From contig NZ_VWNA01000001.1 in NCBI RefSeq assembly GCF_009600605.1, positions 2,838,501 through 2,902,500 on the forward strand: a stretch of 64,000 nucleotides of DNA, written 5' to 3'. The notes beneath the pieces were generated by a model. That model saw only the letters and a program-made list of their open reading frames with translations, was not told where the DNA came from and searched no databases. A program made the translations under genes and the position numbers. Numbering within the stretch: the first letter of the stretch is position 1; the number at the start of each line of letters is the position of its first letter. The DNA comes from Segnochrobactrum spirostomi (lineage in GTDB: Bacteria > Pseudomonadota > Alphaproteobacteria > Rhizobiales > Segnochrobactraceae). Shown here piece after piece: positions 27,175 through 36,327 of this stretch.

Positions 27175-27405
27175 CTCCACGCCGGTGCGAGGGCTCGACG
27201 GAGCCTCCCCGTCTGGGAGACGCCCGATTGTTCCTGTCTAGGATCGATACGCCTGCGGCGCGTTGCGATCGATCAATCGTCCGTGCGCGCGCTCTCCCGG
27301 CCCCGCGCATTTGCGCGAAGCCTCGGAAACCAACCCCGTTTCGCGCCGTTGTCGTGCGGGGCAGGGCGGCGGCGCGCATGGCGCCGCCCCGGCAAGGAGA
27401 GGCAG

Positions 27406-29493
27406 ATGCTCGAAATGGCGAAGCGGGTGCGAGAGGTTCTGGCCGGCGACAACACGCGGTTCGGAGCCCATTTCGACGGGGACGGAACGAACTTCGCCCT
27501 GTTCTCCTCCCATGCGGAGCGGGTGGAACTCTGCCTGTTCGACGAGGCGAGCGGGGCGGAGATCGAGCGGATCACGCTTCCCGAAAATACCGACGAGATC
27601 TGGCACGGCTATCTGCCGGGCGTCCGGCCCGGCACGCTCTACGGCTATCGGGTCTACGGCCCCTACGAGCCGGAGAACGGCCACCGCTTCAACCCGAACA
27701 AGCTCCTGATCGACCCCTATGCCCGCGACCTCGCCGGCGAGGTGCAATGGTCGCCCGCCCATTTCGGCTACCAGCTCGATGCAGAGGAGAAGGATCTATC
27801 CTTCAACGAGGAGGACAGCGCCCCGTGGACGCCGAAGGGCCGGGTGGTCGACCCGAACGCGGTCGACTGGGGACGCGACGAGAAGCCCCGCATTCCCTGG
27901 GGCGAGACCATCTTCTACGAGACCCATGTGCGCGGCCTCACCAAGCTGCACCCGGCGATCCCGGAAAAACTGCGCGGCACCTTCGAGGGGCTCGGGCACA
28001 AAGCGATCGTCGATCATGTGAAGAGCCTCGGCGTCACGTCGATCGAGTTGATGCCGATCCACGCTTTCCCCGACGACGGCCACCTCCAGGCCAAGGGCCT
28101 CTCCAATTATTGGGGCTACAACACCATGGCCTTCTTCGCGCCCGAGCAGCGCTATCTCGGGCCGAAGGGTCTCGTGGGCTTCCGCGACATGGTGCGCGCC
28201 TTCCATGACGCCGGTATCGAGGTGATCCTCGACGTCGTCTACAATCACACCTGCGAGGGCAACGAACTCGGCCCCACCTTGTCGTTCAAAGGCATCGACA
28301 ACTTCGCCTATTATCGAACCCTGCCGAACGAGGCGCGCTATTACATCAACGACACCGGCACCGGAAATACGCTCAACACCAGCCACCCCAAGGTGCTGCG
28401 GCTGGTGCTCGATTCGCTGCGCTATTGGGCGGAGGAGATGCACGTCGACGGCTTCCGCTTCGATCTGGGCACGATCCTTGGCCGCGAACCGCACGGCTTC
28501 GATCCGCGTGGCGGCTTCTTCGATGCGGTCGGTCAGGACCCGGTACTGAACCGCGTCAAGCTCATCGGCGAACCGTGGGATATCGGTCCGGGCGGCTATC
28601 AGGTCGGCTCCTTCCCGCCTGGCTGGGCGGAGTGGAACGACAAATATCGCGACACCGTGCGCGGCTATTGGAAGGGCGACGAGGGCCTGATGCAGGATTT
28701 CGCTGCCCGCGTCACCGGCTCGGGGGACGTTTACGATCAGCGTGGCCGACGCCCTTGGGCAGGCATCAACTTCGTCACCGCCCACGACGGCTTCACGCTG
28801 AACGACCTCGTCTCCTACAACGAGAAGCACAACGAGGCGAACGGCGAGGACAATCAGGACGGCCACAACGACAACCGCTCCTACAATTACGGGACGGAGG
28901 GGCCGACCGACGATCCCGGCGTGCGCGACGTGCGCGAGCGGCAGAAGCGGAATTTCCTGGCGAGCCTGTTCTTCTCCCACGGCACGCCGATGCTGCTCGC
29001 CGGCGACGAGTTCGGTCGCAGCCAGGGCGGCAACAACAACGGCTATTGCCAGGACAACGAGATTTCCTGGTTCGATTGGGACGGCATCGGCGAGGCGGGT
29101 ACGGCGCTCATCGATTTCGCGCGCCGCGTCATCGCGCTCCGCCGCGAGCAGCCGATCCTGCGGCGGAGCAATTTCCGCGACGGGATGGTCATCACATGGC
29201 TCAACCCCGGCGGCGGCGAGCAGACGGTTGAGCAATGGGGCGACGCCGGCGCGACCTCGATCGCCTTGCGCCTCAGCCGCGAGGACCTCGCCGACGACGG
29301 ATTGTGGGGCGACGTGGTGATCGCCTTCAACGCCCACGACGGCGATGTCGGCTTCGTGCTCCCGGAGCGCGAAGGGCAGACCTGGAAGGCAGTGGTCGAC
29401 ACCGCCGAGCCGGACGCACCGTCCCGCGAGACGGAGGGCGGCGAGGGGAACCCGGTCGTGCTCGGCCCGCGCTCGCTGGTCTTGTTCGTCTGA
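27406..29493 (+). CDS. glgX: Glycogen debranching enzyme
   Basis: A 695-residue GH13 enzyme that hydrolyses alpha-1,6 branches of glycogen limit dextrin. An N-terminal CBM48-like domain (FGAHFDGDGTNFALFSSHA) precedes the barrel. Catalytic residues are visible: the nucleophile Asp in GFRFDLGTIL (about 351), the acid Glu in KLIGEPWDIG (about 387) and the third Asp in FVTAHDGFTLND (about 459). Start chosen at 27406 with AAGGAGA upstream. No other glg gene is near, unlike the glgBCAXP clusters of many relatives. A strong bidirectional terminator follows. Confidence 0.95.
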   Translation: MLEMAKRVREVLAGDNTRFGAHFDGDGTNFALFSSHAERVELCLFDEASGAEIERITLPENTDEIWHGYLPGVRPGTLYGYRVYGPYEPENGHRFNPNKLLIDPYARDLAGEVQWSPAHFGYQLDAEEKDLSFNEEDSAPWTPKGRVVDPNAVDWGRDEKPRIPWGETIFYETHVRGLTKLHPAIPEKLRGTFEGLGHKAIVDHVKSLGVTSIELMPIHAFPDDGHLQAKGLSNYWGYNTMAFFAPEQRYLGPKGLVGFRDMVRAFHDAGIEVILDVVYNHTCEGNELGPTLSFKGIDNFAYYRTLPNEARYYINDTGTGNTLNTSHPKVLRLVLDSLRYWAEEMHVDGFRFDLGTILGREPHGFDPRGGFFDAVGQDPVLNRVKLIGEPWDIGPGGYQVGSFPPGWAEWNDKYRDTVRGYWKGDEGLMQDFAARVTGSGDVYDQRGRRPWAGINFVTAHDGFTLNDLVSYNEKHNEANGEDNQDGHNDNRSYNYGTEGPTDDPGVRDVRERQKRNFLASLFFSHGTPMLLAGDEFGRSQGGNNNGYCQDNEISWFDWDGIGEAGTALIDFARRVIALRREQPILRRSNFRDGMVITWLNPGGGEQTVEQWGDAGATSIALRLSREDLADDGLWGDVVIAFNAHDGDVGFVLPEREGQTWKAVVDTAEPDAPSRETEGGEGNPVVLGPRSLVLFV

Positions 29494-29536
29494 AGAAACG
29501 ACCTTGATCGGTCGTTCGCCGTGGAGAGTGCGACGG

Positions 29537-29576
29537 CAGCGCCCCACCCTTCCGGATGCGGGAGGGTGGGGCGCTG
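29537..29576. terminator. Bidirectional terminator between glgX and MFS gene
   Basis: Perfect 14-bp arms CAGCGCCCCACCCT (29537-29550) and AGGGTGGGGCGCTG (29563-29576) flank a 12-nt loop between two convergent genes. A short T run follows on the plus strand. Confidence 0.8.
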
Positions 29577-29591
29577 CGTTTCAGGCGCGTC

Positions 29592-31100
29592 TCAGTGGTC
29601 GATCTCTTCGAGGTTCACGCCGTTGGTCTCGATGCGGAAGAACCACGTCACGAGCGCCCCGGCGATCGAGGCGCCGACCAGGATGTAGAGCAAGAGCTTG
29701 GTGCCGAGATCGGCGAGCAGGATCGGGAACAGGAACGCGGTCATGACCGCGCCGATCTTGGCGAACGAGGCGGCGAAGCCCGCGCCGAGGCCGCGGATGT
29801 GGGTCGGGAAGACCTCGCCGGCGATCAGGTAGGTCTGGGCGTTGGGACCCATGTTGGTCATGAAGTTGAACAGCATGAAGCCGATGAAGATCAGCGTCGT
29901 CTGCACCGGTCCCGAATAATCGGCTGAGAACGAGGCGATGAGGAGACCCGCCGCGCAGCCGATGAAGCCGAGGATCTGCAGCGGAATGCGGCCGACTCTG
30001 TCGGCGAGCATAACCGCGGCGATGATGCCGACGATGAGGAGGGCATCGATCGCGGCGGCGCCACGGGCCGCCGGCAGCGCGTTCGCTATGATGTCCGAGA
30101 CGTGATGAGCACTCGACGCGCCGTGGGACCCGAGGATCACGGTGAGCACCGTCGGGGTGAAGATGCCGATGCCGTAGGTGCTGAGGTCCTGGAGGAACCA
30201 GGGCACCGATGCGAGCACCGTGGCGCGGATCGCCTTCGGCGAGAACAGGGCCTTGATGCTCCGCTCGGGCGGCACGGGCGCAGGCATCGTGGCCGCCGCC
30301 GCGCGGTGCTTGTGCTTCAGCTTGATCTTCTTCGGATAGCGCGGATGGCGATCGAGCAGCCGCGCCGCGGCTTTCTCGGCGAGTTCGACGCGCTGCTGCA
30401 GCATCAGCCAATGGGCGCTTTCGGTCACCGTGAAGCGGCCGGCGACGACGACGAGCCCGAGCGGGATCGCGCTCGCGAACATCCAGCGCCAGGCTTCGAT
30501 GGTCGGGTCGAGCACGAGCACCGTGGCGCCGACGGCGGTGCCGGCGAGCGCGCCGACCGATTGGAAGCCGAACGCGGAGAGGACCATCCGCCCGCGCAGG
30601 CGGCTCGGGATGCTCTCGGAGATGACGAGGTGGGCGGTCGGATAATCGCAGCCGAGCGCGATGCCGAGGCCGAACAGGAAGAAGATCAGCCACGGCAGGC
30701 TCGGCGCGGCGGCGAGCAGCATCAGGAAGATGACGAAGATCACCATCTCGGCGATGAACATCAGCTTGCGGCCGAACAGATCGGCCATATGGCCGAGGCC
30801 GACTGCGCCGACCAGGATGCCGGCGAGCGAGGCGGCGCCGACGAGGCCGTGCTGAATGGGCGTCATCTGGAATTGTAGGGCGAACAGCGGCATCGCCACG
30901 CCCGTCATGAAGACGACGAAGCCTTCGAAGAATTTGCCGGCCGCCGCGAGCCCCCAGATGCGCCATTGCATTCCGGTCATCGGGGCGCCGGCGAGCGGCG
31001 TGCCATCGTGCCACACCGGAATCTCGTCGAGATAATCCTGCATGGTTCGTTCGGCGACGGCGACGTCACCTGGCTTCTGCGCGTTCATAGGAGTCCCCAT
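29592..31100 (-). CDS. MFS transporter, sugar-porter-like
   Basis: A 502-residue major facilitator with 12 predicted membrane segments. The MFS signature between segments 2 and 3 is GHMADLFGRKLMFI; its half-repeat is LADRVGRIPLQILG. ALGCDYPTAHLVISESIPSRLRGR and GEVFPTHIRGLGAG are typical of sugar or metabolite:H+ symporters. The central loop is unusually basic and His-containing (PKKIKLKHKHR). Start at 31100 with GGAAGG upstream; a second ATG four codons on is possible. Substrate cannot be told from the sequence. Confidence 0.85.
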   Translation of the reverse strand: MGTPMNAQKPGDVAVAERTMQDYLDEIPVWHDGTPLAGAPMTGMQWRIWGLAAAGKFFEGFVVFMTGVAMPLFALQFQMTPIQHGLVGAASLAGILVGAVGLGHMADLFGRKLMFIAEMVIFVIFLMLLAAAPSLPWLIFFLFGLGIALGCDYPTAHLVISESIPSRLRGRMVLSAFGFQSVGALAGTAVGATVLVLDPTIEAWRWMFASAIPLGLVVVAGRFTVTESAHWLMLQQRVELAEKAAARLLDRHPRYPKKIKLKHKHRAAAATMPAPVPPERSIKALFSPKAIRATVLASVPWFLQDLSTYGIGIFTPTVLTVILGSHGASSAHHVSDIIANALPAARGAAAIDALLIVGIIAAVMLADRVGRIPLQILGFIGCAAGLLIASFSADYSGPVQTTLIFIGFMLFNFMTNMGPNAQTYLIAGEVFPTHIRGLGAGFAASFAKIGAVMTAFLFPILLADLGTKLLLYILVGASIAGALVTWFFRIETNGVNLEEIDH

Positions 31101-31194
31101 CCGTCAACCTTCCGCGCAACTGACATGACGGATGTGACGCATGCATGACCCCGCGCCGGCGTGGGATGCGCCCGGCTCGTATGAGCCGCCCCCG

Positions 31195-32136
31195 CTACCC
31201 TGAAACCACTTGGGAGGCGATGCGCGCGTCGATCGCGGCCGCATCCGGCATCGCCGCCTGGGCACCGAAGCCGAGGCAGGCCAAGGACGCCCCGATCGCC
31301 GCGCGTTGCAGCGCCGTCTGCAGCGGCAGGGCGCGGGCGAGACCCACCGCGAGGATGCCGACGAAGGTGTCGCCGGCGCCGGTGGTGTCGACCGGCACGA
31401 TCGGAAGAGCCGCAACTGCGGTCTCCCGTCCGTCCGCCTCGACCGCGAGCACGCCCTTGCTGCCGAGGGTCACGATGCCGGTCAGCGCATAGCGCCGGGC
31501 GAGGCCGGCGATCGCGGCGCGCTCGTCGGCGGACGTCGGCAGCGCGAGGCTTGCCTCGAGCGCCAGCGCCTCGTGTTCGTTGGCAATCAGGACGTCGGTC
31601 ACGGCGAGGAGCTCGGCGGCGAGCACCGCGGGGAGATCGGATGCGACAGGGGCGATGTTGAGGACCACCGTCGCGCCCGCCGCCTTCGCCCGCCGGGCGA
31701 TCGCGAGGTTCTCGCGCCCCGGCACCTCCATCTGGAGCACGAGCACCTTGGTGTCGGCGATCACCGTGTCCGAGACGGCCTCGGCGGAGACTTTCCGGTT
31801 GGCACCGCTGCCGACCGTGATGGCGTTTTCGCCGCGCGCATCGACGGTGATGAAGGCGCAGCCGGTCGGCAGTCCGACCACGTCCACGCCGCCGGTGTCG
31901 ACTTTCTGCGCCGCGAGATTTCCGACCGCCTCGCGGCCGAACCCGTCGTCGCCGACCGCGCCCGCCATGCGGACGCGCAGGCCCGCCCCGGCCCGAGCGG
32001 CCGCGACGGCCTGATTGGCGCCCTTACCGCCGAAGGCCTTCTCGTAGCCCTCCGAGAGGACGGTCTCGCCGGGGGCGGGAATGGCGGCGACCTTGGCGAC
32101 GAGGTCGATGTTGATCGAACCGAACACGAGGATCAT
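31195..32136 (-). CDS. rbsK: Ribokinase
   Basis: A 313-residue PfkB-family kinase. The N-terminus MILVFGSINIDLV, the GGKGANQAVAAARAG loop, and the C-terminal catalytic/anion-hole motif VDTTGAGDTFVGILAVGLA (catalytic Asp) are all present. It phosphorylates D-ribose to ribose 5-phosphate, or possibly a related sugar. It starts 11 bp after the enoyl-CoA hydratase stop, so the two appear co-transcribed. The only sugar-uptake ABC operon in the window lies 13 kb away. Confidence 0.88.
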   Translation of the reverse strand: MILVFGSINIDLVAKVAAIPAPGETVLSEGYEKAFGGKGANQAVAAARAGAGLRVRMAGAVGDDGFGREAVGNLAAQKVDTGGVDVVGLPTGCAFITVDARGENAITVGSGANRKVSAEAVSDTVIADTKVLVLQMEVPGRENLAIARRAKAAGATVVLNIAPVASDLPAVLAAELLAVTDVLIANEHEALALEASLALPTSADERAAIAGLARRYALTGIVTLGSKGVLAVEADGRETAVAALPIVPVDTTGAGDTFVGILAVGLARALPLQTALQRAAIGASLACLGFGAQAAMPDAAAIDARIASQVVSG

Positions 32137-32147
32137 GGCGAACTGGC

Positions 32148-32948
32148 TCAGGCGTTGCGGAAATTCGGGGCGCGCTTCTCGGCGAAGGCGGTCATGCCTT
32201 CCTTCTGGTCCTCGGTCGCGAACAGCGACTGGAAGGCGCGCCGCTCGAAGCGCAGCCCTTCCGAGAGGGTCGTCTCGAAGGCGCGGTTCACTGCCTCCTT
32301 GGTGAGCTGAACGCTCGCCAGCGACTGGGCGGCGATCGTCTCCGCGGTCTTCAGCGCCTCGGCGAGAAGGTCGGCCGCCGGCACGATGCGGGCGACGAGA
32401 CCGGCGCGCTCGGCCTCGACGGCATCCATCATCCGCCCGGTGAGGCACATCTCCATGGCTTTGGCCTTGCCCACTGCCCGGGTGAAGCGCTGCGAGCCGC
32501 CCATGCCCGGCATGATGCCGAGCTTGATCTCCGGCTGGCCGAACTTCGCCGTGTCGGCGGCGAGGATGAAATCGCACATCAAGGCGAGTTCGCAGCCGCC
32601 GCCGAGGGCGAAACCCGCCACCGCCGCGACGATCGGCTTGCGCACCGCGGTGAAGCGGTCCCAGGCGGCGAACGGATCGTCGAGATACATCTCGAGCGAG
32701 GATTTCGGCTGCATCTCCTTGATGTCGGCGCCGGCGGCGAAGGCGCGCTCGGACCCGGTGAGCACGATGCAGCCGATCGCAGGATCGCGATCGAAGGCTT
32801 CCGCCGCGGCGACGACTTCGCCCGTGAGCTGGCGGTTGATGGCGTTGAGCGCCTTCGGCCGATCGAGCGTGATGAGGCCGACCCGGCCGTGGCGCTCGAT
32901 GCGGATCGTCTCGTAAGGCGCGGCTGTTCCGGACGTCTCGCTGCTCAT
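32148..32948 (-). CDS. Enoyl-CoA hydratase/isomerase family protein
   Basis: A 266-residue crotonase-fold protein. The oxyanion-hole segment [10 protein letters not shown] is near residue 71. Both catalytic Glu residues of true hydratases are present, in [12 protein letters not shown] and FGQPEIKLG, followed by the family block PGMGGSQRF. It probably hydrates trans-2-enoyl-CoA in beta-oxidation. It is the first gene of a pair with ribokinase, an unusual partner. The start has GGAGGAGC-like purines upstream. Confidence 0.9.
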   Translation of the reverse strand: MSSETSGTAAPYETIRIERHGRVGLITLDRPKALNAINRQLTGEVVAAAEAFDRDPAIGCIVLTGSERAFAAGADIKEMQPKSSLEMYLDDPFAAWDRFTAVRKPIVAAVAGFALGGGCELALMCDFILAADTAKFGQPEIKLGIMPGMGGSQRFTRAVGKAKAMEMCLTGRMMDAVEAERAGLVARIVPAADLLAEALKTAETIAAQSLASVQLTKEAVNRAFETTLSEGLRFERRAFQSLFATEDQKEGMTAFAEKRAPNFRNA

Positions 32949-33215
32949 CGGCGCGCTCCTCCGCTGTGTTCGATGTTCGTGTCTCGGGGATAGCGCAGAG
33001 CCGTCCCGTTGGCCATCCGCGTCCCGCGCGCTCGCGCTCGCGGAAATGCTTCAGCATTCGAATGATCCATTTCGGTTCGAGTCCGCTCCGATATCGAATC
33101 AGCTCCATTTGCGTGAAATGAAATTCGGCCGCATCACCGCAACAAGCGGAACGAGATTGAGTAGTTGCGTATCTCGCTTCCGCGAAAACTCAAATATAAT
33201 GGGGCGGGGAAGTCG

Positions 33216-33887
33216 ATGTACATTGTGGTCGATCAGAATGAAGCCGATCTGAAGGGCTTCAATGCAGACTTCGCAAAGCTGGGCGCAAACTGCCGTAGCC
33301 TAAATGCTGCGCAGTTCAATAGCTGGCTGAAGAACGCGTCGGAAGAGAGCCTCGAGTCGGTCGAGGGAATTCTGATCGGTCCCGACAGCGTGCGGCCGGA
33401 TCGCCTGGAGCGCATCCGCAAGAGCACGCCGGCTCCGATCATCGCGCTGACCGAACGCCGCGAACTTTCCGCGACGCTCGATTGGTTGGCGGCGGGTGCC
33501 GACTATGTCGTGTGCAAGCCGGTGCATGTGCGCGAGATCATGGCGCGGGCGGATGCGGCCCGCCGCCATATGCGCTCCGCGACGGAGCCTTATTGCGAGG
33601 GACCCTTGGTGCTCTATTTCAACGGAACCGATCCCGAGGTCGATGGCGAGCCGCTGAGCCTGCCGCGCCGCGAACGGGATGTGCTCGAATATCTCGTGCG
33701 TAATGCCGGGCGTCGCATCAGCAAGTCCCAGCTCTTCCGCGCCGTCTACGGTTCGATGAGCGACGAGATCAACGAGGAACTCGTCGAGGCCCACGTCAGC
33801 AAGCTGCGCAAGAAGCTGCGCGCCCGCCTCGGCCAGGACGTGATCGAATCGAAGCGCTATCTCGGCTACCGCTATATCGGGCTGTAA
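33216..33887 (+). CDS. ftcR: FtcR/Rem-type flagellar transcription regulator
   Basis: A 223-residue OmpR-like regulator. The C-terminus LPRRERDVLEYLVRNAGRR through SKLRKKLRARLG and SKRYLGYRYIGL is a winged helix matching the Brucella FtcR and Sinorhizobium Rem family. The N-terminal receiver is degenerate: the phospho-acceptor Asp position is occupied within ILIGPDS, while KPVHVREIMAR keeps the Lys. It therefore probably works without phosphorylation. FtcR/Rem activates class II flagellar genes; no flagellar genes lie in this window. Start at MYIVVD with GGGGAAG upstream. It converges with the REC-MarR gene. Confidence 0.83.
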   Translation: MYIVVDQNEADLKGFNADFAKLGANCRSLNAAQFNSWLKNASEESLESVEGILIGPDSVRPDRLERIRKSTPAPIIALTERRELSATLDWLAAGADYVVCKPVHVREIMARADAARRHMRSATEPYCEGPLVLYFNGTDPEVDGEPLSLPRRERDVLEYLVRNAGRRISKSQLFRAVYGSMSDEINEELVEAHVSKLRKKLRARLGQDVIESKRYLGYRYIGL

Positions 33888-33899
33888 GGTCGCGCCGGC

Positions 33900-34673
33900 T
33901 CAATCGAGCCGGATGCCGATCCGCGCCGCCTGACGGTCGAGGAAGGCGTGCATGCGCTGGCGGCCGTCGTCGGACAGTTGAACGAGAATGCGGCGGCGGT
34001 CCCTGTCGTCCGGCATACGCTCGATCAACCCCGCGGCCTGGAGATCGTCGAGCCGGCGGAGCGCGGTGGTGGTCGGTACTCCCGACGCGATGCACAGGCT
34101 GGTGACCGAGATGCGCCGTCCCGAAGCTTCCGACAGCGCGAGGTCGAGCAGCATGTCCCAGGCGGGATCGGCGAACAATTCCGTCTTGAAGAGAGCCTGA
34201 CGGTCCGACCGGGCGGCGATCAGCGCCTCAAGATAGCGCGGTCGCGACTGCATCGGGGTGTCCTGCGGCCCCGAATCCTCGACAATCGAGAAGGCCCGGC
34301 GCACCGCGAGGGCGACCTCCTCCGGCGTCAGCGGCTTTTGCAGGAAATCGACGGCGTGGAGCCGCAAGGCGGCGACGGCGCGATCGAGCGCCGCACGGCC
34401 GGAAATCACGATCGCGGCGAGAGGCCGCGCGCGGCGCCGGGCTGCCAGCTTCTGCAAAAGCTCGATGCCGTCGATCTGCGGCATCTGGAGGTCGGTCACG
34501 ACTACATCCAGGGCGGGAAAACGCTGGACGATTTCGAGCGCTTCCGCAGCGCTGCTGGCGGTGCGGCTGGGGATGCCGAGGGCGTCGAGCCCCTCCGACA
34601 ATTCCTCAAGCACTTCGTGTTCATCGTCGACCAGGAGAAGCCGCGGCTCGTTCGCTGCTGCTGCTCGCTGCAT
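33900..34673 (-). CDS. Response regulator with MarR-type output
   Basis: A 257-residue regulator. The receiver domain (1-125) is complete: acidic pair in LLLVDDEHEV, phospho-acceptor Asp in VVVTDLQMPQIDG (about 61) and Lys in DFLQKPLTPEE. The output domain (about 145-250) is a MarR/winged-helix fold with ISVTSLCIASGVPTTTALRRL and RDRRRILVQLSDDGRQ. Such REC-MarR fusions are uncommon. It is the last gene of a run with REC-REC-EAL, a histidine kinase and a PruR-like protein, 22 bp after the EAL gene, and is probably phosphorylated by that kinase. Confidence 0.86.
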   Translation of the reverse strand: MQRAAAANEPRLLLVDDEHEVLEELSEGLDALGIPSRTASSAAEALEIVQRFPALDVVVTDLQMPQIDGIELLQKLAARRRARPLAAIVISGRAALDRAVAALRLHAVDFLQKPLTPEEVALAVRRAFSIVEDSGPQDTPMQSRPRYLEALIAARSDRQALFKTELFADPAWDMLLDLALSEASGRRISVTSLCIASGVPTTTALRRLDDLQAAGLIERMPDDRDRRRILVQLSDDGRQRMHAFLDRQAARIGIRLD

Positions 34674-34695
34674 GCAGTTTCCCCCCGCAGGCCAC

Positions 34696-36327
34696 TCAAA
34701 GCCGCGAATAGCGGCGCCTCGTCATGTCGAATTCAGTCCCCATGGCGAGCAGATCGTCAAGGGGGCGTTTGGAAGATATAAAATAACCCTGGATGAAGTC
34801 GACGGGATATTGCCGGACGAGCTCGAGGTCGGCGGGGTGCTCGACCCCTTCCGCGACGACGGTCAGGCCGAGCCGGTGTCCGAGCTCGGCGACGGTCGCG
34901 AAGATCTCGCGTGCCTTGCTCCACGTACGCGACTGGCGCAACAACTCCAGATCGATCTTGATCTCGGAGATCGGCAGATTGGCGATCTGCAGGAGCCCGC
35001 TCTGGCGGCGCCCCACGTCGTCGAGCGACAGGGCGAAGCCGGCGAGACGGAGCTGGGTCAGCGCGGCAAGCACCTGGGTCGACGAATCGTAGAGCGCGTC
35101 TTCGACGAGTTCGAGAATGACGTCTTCCGGGCCAATACCGTGCGCGGCGAGCGTCCCGAGCTCCGCGGTTCCCATCACGCCGGTGACCGCCTCGACCGGA
35201 AGATTGATGCTCACCGGTCCGTGCCAGCCGCGCGCCTTCCAGGTGCGGCAGCCGGCAATCGCCGAGCGGATGACCGCCTGGGTGAGACGCCCCATCAGAG
35301 GCGGCGACGCGGCCGCCGCGGCAAGGATGTCCGACGGCGCGACGGGGCCCAATCCCGGCAGGTTCCCGGCGAGCAGGGCTTCGGCGCCGGCGAAGCGGAG
35401 GTCTCTGGCGCCCACCTTGGGCTGGAACGCGATCGGCAGCGTGCGCTCGTCGAGCGCGGCGATCAGCGCTTCCGTGATCCTGCGCGGGTCGCTGCCGTGC
35501 GCGCTGGTGCTCGTAGCCGGATACGACGGGAGCGCGAGGAGGGCGGCCAGCCGGTCCACATCGATCGGCTTCGCCACGGCACCGAGAATACGCAGCCCGA
35601 ATTGCTCGCCGATCGCCGACGCCGTCTTGAGCACGCCCTCGCCTTGTCCGCTGAGCAGGATCAGGTCCGGCGCGGCCTCGTCGTTCTGGAACTGGCGCAG
35701 CACCGCGACGCCGTCCGTCTCGGCGAGCTTGAGGTCGAGGATCAGCACGTCGCAGGCGGCGGCGGGCCGCGATCGCAACAGGCCGGCGTCTGCGATCGCC
35801 ACCACCCGGTGGCCGAGCCCTTCGAGATAATCCTCGAGTTCGGTGCGAACCGCTTCGTCGTCGTCGAGGAGCAGCACCCGTCGCCTGCCGGGGGCGGGCT
35901 CCGGCAGCGCCTCTTCCCCGCCTTCGTCAGACGCGTCGGCCGTCGCCTCCAGCGTCTGCAGGCGCTCGTCGAAATCGTGCGCCATGCCGAACGGATCGGC
36001 CGGCTTGCGATAGAGGAAATCGACGCCGAACTCCGACGGCTGGGTGGTGACGAGGGCATGACCCGTCATCACCGCGAGGATCGGCGGCCGCTTCGCCCGC
36101 GGCAGCGAGCGGATGACGGCGAGCAAGGTCTCTCCATCGCCGCCGGGCATGTTGAGATCGGTGACGAGACAAGTCGGCGGCGGGTTGGCGGCGAGGTTGC
36201 GCTCAGCCTCTACGCCGTCGCGGCAGGTGCGCACCGTCCAGCCGTAGGAGGCGAAGAACTCGGCGAGCTCTTCGGCGAGCTCGCTCTCGTCGTCGCACAG
36301 GACCATGGTGCGGGGCAGCTTCGGCAT
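34696..36327 (-). CDS. Two-receiver EAL-domain response regulator
   Basis: A 543-residue protein with two receiver domains and an EAL c-di-GMP phosphodiesterase domain. Receiver 1 (1-125) has LCDDESE and acceptor Asp in CLVTDLNMPGGDG. Receiver 2 (about 145-265) has LLLDDDEAV and LILDLKLAETDG. The EAL domain (about 280-535) keeps EAL, the Asn in SINLP, Glu in ILELVED, DD, Lys in IKIDLEL, Glu in VAEGVE and Gln in FIQGYF. Loop 6 is changed from DFGTGYSS to DVGRRQSG, which could reduce activity or its control. It starts at the same point where the kinase gene ends. Confidence 0.86.
   Translation of the reverse strand: MPKLPRTMVLCDDESELAEELAEFFASYGWTVRTCRDGVEAERNLAANPPPTCLVTDLNMPGGDGETLLAVIRSLPRAKRPPILAVMTGHALVTTQPSEFGVDFLYRKPADPFGMAHDFDERLQTLEATADASDEGGEEALPEPAPGRRRVLLLDDDEAVRTELEDYLEGLGHRVVAIADAGLLRSRPAAACDVLILDLKLAETDGVAVLRQFQNDEAAPDLILLSGQGEGVLKTASAIGEQFGLRILGAVAKPIDVDRLAALLALPSYPATSTSAHGSDPRRITEALIAALDERTLPIAFQPKVGARDLRFAGAEALLAGNLPGLGPVAPSDILAAAAASPPLMGRLTQAVIRSAIAGCRTWKARGWHGPVSINLPVEAVTGVMGTAELGTLAAHGIGPEDVILELVEDALYDSSTQVLAALTQLRLAGFALSLDDVGRRQSGLLQIANLPISEIKIDLELLRQSRTWSKAREIFATVAELGHRLGLTVVAEGVEHPADLELVRQYPVDFIQGYFISSKRPLDDLLAMGTEFDMTRRRYSRL

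Noticed and set aside
33195-33200. Perfect TATAAT upstream of ftcR
   Set aside because: It has no -35 element at a usable distance, and a start just after it would leave too short a leader and exclude the ribosome site.
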